Shown here: one piece after another, positions 61,512 through 64,000 of the stretch
Numbering within the stretch: position 1 is the first letter of the stretch
Layout of the letters: the number at the start of each line of letters is the position of its first letter
Notes under the pieces: generated by a model
Database searches by the model: none
What the model saw: only the letters and a program-made list of their open reading frames with translations
What the model was told of the DNA's origin: nothing
Made by a program: the position numbers and the translations under genes
Assembly: GCF_025971945.1 (NCBI RefSeq)
Contig: NZ_JAPDHW010000004.1
Coordinates: forward strand, 186,001-250,000
Direction: 5' to 3'
Source of the DNA: Chryseobacterium kimseyorum
GTDB taxonomy: Bacteria; Bacteroidota; Bacteroidia; Flavobacteriales; Weeksellaceae
DNA length: 64,000 nt

Positions 61512-62327
61512 TTAAAACCAATAAAAATAAACCAACAATGCAATCCCTACTATTATTCTGTACCATCCCCAAGGCTTGAAACCGTATCTGTTTAAAACTC
61601 CAATAAATGCTTTGATTGCGATCAATGCAACAATAAATGCAACAATATTTCCGACAATGAAAATGGTAATATGATCCTGAGAAGAGAAAATCATCTCGTA
61701 ACCTTTCATCGGATTTCCGGATTCTTTGCCCCATGTTTTCACAAAAACAGAATATACGGTCACCGCCAACATTGTTGGAACTGCTAAGAAAAATGAAAAT
61801 TCAGCCGCTGCTTTTCTTGTAAGCCCCTGTGTCATCCCACCAATTATTGAAGCCGCACTTCTACTTGTTCCCGGCATCATTGCCAGACATTGCCAAAATC
61901 CAATGATAACTGCTTTTTTTATCGATAATTCCTTTTCATCATGTATGACAGGATTTTTAAACCATTTATCAGCAAACAGCAAAACGATTCCACCTAAAAC
62001 CAATACGGAAGATATAGCTATTTGATTTCCCAGAACATCTTCAATCATATCGTCGAAGATATATCCTAAAACCAATGCAGGAATCACTGCAAAACCTAAC
62101 TTAAAATAAAACTGAAGATTTTTAAGGTCAAAAAACTTTTTCCAATAAGCTACCACAACTGATAAAATTGCCCCAAACTGAATAGAAACCTGAAACATTT
62201 TCAGAAATTCTGTTTCTTCTAACCCCATCAGATTGGCAGCAAAACCCATATGCGCGGTTGATGAAATGGGTAAATATTCTGTAAGTCCCTCTACAATTGC
62301 AATAATTATTGCTTTAATTAAATCCAT
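61512..62327 (-). CDS. uppP: Undecaprenyl-diphosphatase UppP (BacA)
   Basis: UppP recycles the lipid carrier for cell wall synthesis by dephosphorylating undecaprenyl pyrophosphate. The 271-residue membrane protein has about eight helices. It has the two signatures EGLTEYLPISSTAHM near residues 13-27 and MMPGTSRSAASIIGGM near 154-169. It lies between truB and the DUF3098 gene, as in other Bacteroidetes. Confidence 0.95.
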   Translation of the reverse strand: MDLIKAIIIAIVEGLTEYLPISSTAHMGFAANLMGLEETEFLKMFQVSIQFGAILSVVVAYWKKFFDLKNLQFYFKLGFAVIPALVLGYIFDDMIEDVLGNQIAISSVLVLGGIVLLFADKWFKNPVIHDEKELSIKKAVIIGFWQCLAMMPGTSRSAASIIGGMTQGLTRKAAAEFSFFLAVPTMLAVTVYSVFVKTWGKESGNPMKGYEMIFSSQDHITIFIVGNIVAFIVALIAIKAFIGVLNRYGFKPWGWYRIIVGIALLVYFYWF

Positions 62328-62459
62328 AATTTGCAGTTGGCATCCGGCAAATTGCCTTCAGCCTATTTTTTTAATTTTAAACAAAAAGTCAATTGCTGAA
62401 CAACCGACTTTTCTTTATTTGAACTATTAATTGGTTCCTTATACTTTTTATTTGGCTCT

Positions 62460-62759
62460 TTATTTCTTTCTCTTCAGGATGGCGTAAATTTCAATTACAA
62501 AACCGATAACGATCAGCAAAGGTGCAATTCTGATTCTTCTGATTGAAAAAATATCATCATTCCAAACATTCGGGTCAAGTTTTCCATCTACCGTGTTTGC
62601 GTCTGGTCCCATCATTAAAAGAAATCCGACAACGATGCATGCTAAACCAATCAGCATCCATTTGTAATTTTCCTTTCCAAAGTAGAATGCTTGCTCCTTA
62701 GAAACTTCTGTATCCGTACCGAAATCTGACGCGGAAAATTTATGTGTTTTTTTGCCCAT
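62460..62759 (-). CDS. DUF3098 family membrane protein
   Basis: This 99-residue protein has two hydrophobic helices (WMLIGLACIVVGFLLMMG and APLLIVIGFVIEIYAIL) joined by a polar loop, and a hydrophilic N-terminus. It matches DUF3098, a Bacteroidetes family found next to ftsX. Its gene begins 4 bases past the ftsX stop, so a role with FtsX in cell division or envelope upkeep is likely, though unproven. Confidence 0.85.
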   Translation of the reverse strand: MGKKTHKFSASDFGTDTEVSKEQAFYFGKENYKWMLIGLACIVVGFLLMMGPDANTVDGKLDPNVWNDDIFSIRRIRIAPLLIVIGFVIEIYAILKRKK

Positions 62760-62763
62760 TTTT

Positions 62764-63660
62764 TTAAGAATAATATAAGTCGTCTACATTTGATCTCAAG
62801 AATCTCCATGTTGCAACGATTGTACTTAATATAGTGATGAAAATACCCACTCCGAAAATTAACAGCACTAACCAGAAGTATTGGTTGGTATCCTGCACGA
62901 AAGGAGTTTTGATGGTGGTTGTAAAATAATACCAAAGACCAGATAAAGCGATCAGGGCCAAGACTGCACCCAATAAACCGAGCACCAAAGCTTCTTTGAT
63001 AAACGGCGTCAAAATAAATCTACGCTTAGCTCCTACCAACTGCATGGTTTTAATTATAAATCTCTTTGAAAATACTTTCAGTCTGATTGAATTATTAATT
63101 AAAACAATTGCTAAGACTAAAAACAGTACACAGAACGCTAAAATCCATTTCAGAATTTTATTTAATTTATCGTAGATCTTTTGTGAATCTGAATCATTCT
63201 TTACATCAACAATCCCGGGAACAGACTTAATCTGAGTTAAAACGGCACCAATTTTTGTAGAGTCTGTGTATTCCGGTTTTAATGCAATTTCTACAGAAGC
63301 AGGATATATATCTTTATCAAAAAGTGCCTCAGTATCGATTCCTAAACTTTTTTTGGCTTCTGATGTTGCCATTTTTTTAGAAATATACTTTGTCCGCTTT
63401 ACAGGCTCCATAGTTTTAATAACCTCTACGGCCACCGCCTCTTGTTTTGCTATTTTGGCAGAATCTTTATCGTCATAATTCTCGTCAAAGTACGCATTTA
63501 CAACAAGTTGCTCCTTAAGATAATCGGAATATTTCTGTGCATTGATTAGAATCAAGCCCATTAATCCTAACAAAAATAACACTAAGGCAATACTTATTAC
63601 CACAGTAATATTGCTAGACCGAAGCCTTTTCTTATTAAACTCTTCTACAGATTTCGCCAT
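62764..63660 (-). CDS. ftsX: Cell division protein FtsX
   Basis: FtsX is the permease-like partner of FtsE in the divisome. The 298-residue protein has an N-terminal membrane helix (VVISIALVLFLLGLMGLIL), a periplasmic domain (about 50-170; VVNAYFDENYDDKDS, VPGIVDVKND) and three C-terminal helices (WILAFCVLFLVLAIVLINN, with the family FSKRFIIKTMQLVGAKRRFI). It is the first gene of the ftsX-DUF3098-uppP-truB-rluF series. It is divergent to rsmA. Confidence 0.94.
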   Translation of the reverse strand: MAKSVEEFNKKRLRSSNITVVISIALVLFLLGLMGLILINAQKYSDYLKEQLVVNAYFDENYDDKDSAKIAKQEAVAVEVIKTMEPVKRTKYISKKMATSEAKKSLGIDTEALFDKDIYPASVEIALKPEYTDSTKIGAVLTQIKSVPGIVDVKNDSDSQKIYDKLNKILKWILAFCVLFLVLAIVLINNSIRLKVFSKRFIIKTMQLVGAKRRFILTPFIKEALVLGLLGAVLALIALSGLWYYFTTTIKTPFVQDTNQYFWLVLLIFGVGIFITILSTIVATWRFLRSNVDDLYYS

Positions 63661-63752
63661 TAATATTAAAATTTTTGGCTAAAATAGAAAAATTCTACCG
63701 AAATTTGGAACGAATAAGAGAAAATCATTGTTAACGAAATCATAAATAAACT

Positions 63753-64000
63753 TTGAGTGTAAGAGCAAAAAAACATCTGGGTCAACACTTTTTGACCGAT
63801 GAAAACATCGCAAAAAACATTGTAGAAGGCTTAAGCTACGAAAACTACAACAACGTTATGGAAGTAGGTCCCGGAATGGGCGTGCTCACAAAATATCTTC
63901 TGGAAAAGGATCAGAAAATTTATCTTGCCGAAATAGACACCGAATCTATAGATTATCTAAAAAAAAACTACAGTAAGGCTACCGAAGAAACTTTCGTGGG
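63753..64000 (+). CDS. rsmA: 16S rRNA dimethyladenosine transferase RsmA (3' end outside window)
   Basis: RsmA methylates A1518 and A1519 in 16S rRNA. The first 82 codons are present, and translate to [20 protein letters not shown], then [16 protein letters not shown], the SAM-binding motif. The reading frame begins at a TTG at 63753, since an in-frame TAA lies 6 bases upstream and no ATG is available. TTG starts are rare here but the start is well supported. The remaining part lies beyond the window. Confidence 0.92.
   Translation, partial: MSVRAKKHLGQHFLTDENIAKNIVEGLSYENYNNVMEVGPGMGVLTKYLLEKDQKIYLAEIDTESIDYLKKNYSKATEETFV

Overview
The window looks like chromosomal DNA of a Flavobacteriia member close to Chryseobacterium (Weeksellaceae). 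The evidence is AT-rich intergenic DNA, promoters of the Bacteroidetes TAnnTTTG type, near absence of Shine-Dalgarno sequences, type IX secretion (T9SS) C-terminal sorting domains on four exported proteins, the gliding genes gldF and gldG, and many SusC/TonB-type and Flavobacteriia-type lipoproteins. I see no rRNA, tRNA, CRISPR array, prophage or intact insertion sequence.

Layout. 1-5668 (minus strand) is a heme uptake operon in the order TonB receptor, HmuY lipoprotein, HmuT, HmuU, HmuV (HmuV is cut by the window edge). 5928-8220 (plus strand) holds two T9SS cargo genes facing away from it, one of them a second HmuY-like protein. All three promoters carry the same 9-1-9 inverted repeat, probably a Fur-type operator. 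8381-13108 is a sulfate assimilation block: an Rrf2 regulator, an APS-reductase-type CysH, CysD, CysN, a TauE/SafE exporter, then a small monooxygenase. 13257-17093 carries DUF4268, DUF2314-ankyrin and DUF1963 proteins, then a Crp/Fnr regulator and an SDR enzyme that share a palindrome. 17223-24121 is envelope proteins: a YceI lipoprotein, a thioredoxin-like lipoprotein, an outer-membrane barrel, a TPR protein and an HExxH protein. 24161-27355 is gldG, gldF and a HemJ/CopD-like protein.

27445-38994 mixes small lipoproteins, kbl, a JmjC-like cupin, a T9SS-exported M1 peptidase, PBP4 (dacB), priA and an AEC transporter. 39019-45789 is a glycan block (GH2 beta-mannosidase, CutC, glycosylasparaginase, GH20 hexosaminidase) whose three hydrolases together fit breakdown of the N-glycan core. 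45892-56782 holds a DUF4197 protein, the CoA transferase pair scoB/scoA, rplS, an alpha/beta hydrolase, an EamA transporter, a T9SS-exported M36 peptidase and rpsA. 57053-59594 is a tandem set of three related secreted proteins, the first of which has a frameshift in its signal peptide. 59846-63660 is rluF, truB, uppP, a DUF3098 gene and ftsX, and the window ends inside rsmA.

Intergenic DNA is rich in palindromic elements. Two elements near 38000 and 48900 appear to belong to one repeat family. Others lie at 26640-26764, 37774-37956, 41540-41664 and 49723-49868. The most interesting signals are the operator shared by heme uptake and T9SS cargo genes, the T9SS-tagged HmuY, the paired palindromes of the Crp/Fnr and SDR genes, the hairpin leader fused to the 28620 start codon, and the frameshifted secreted paralog.
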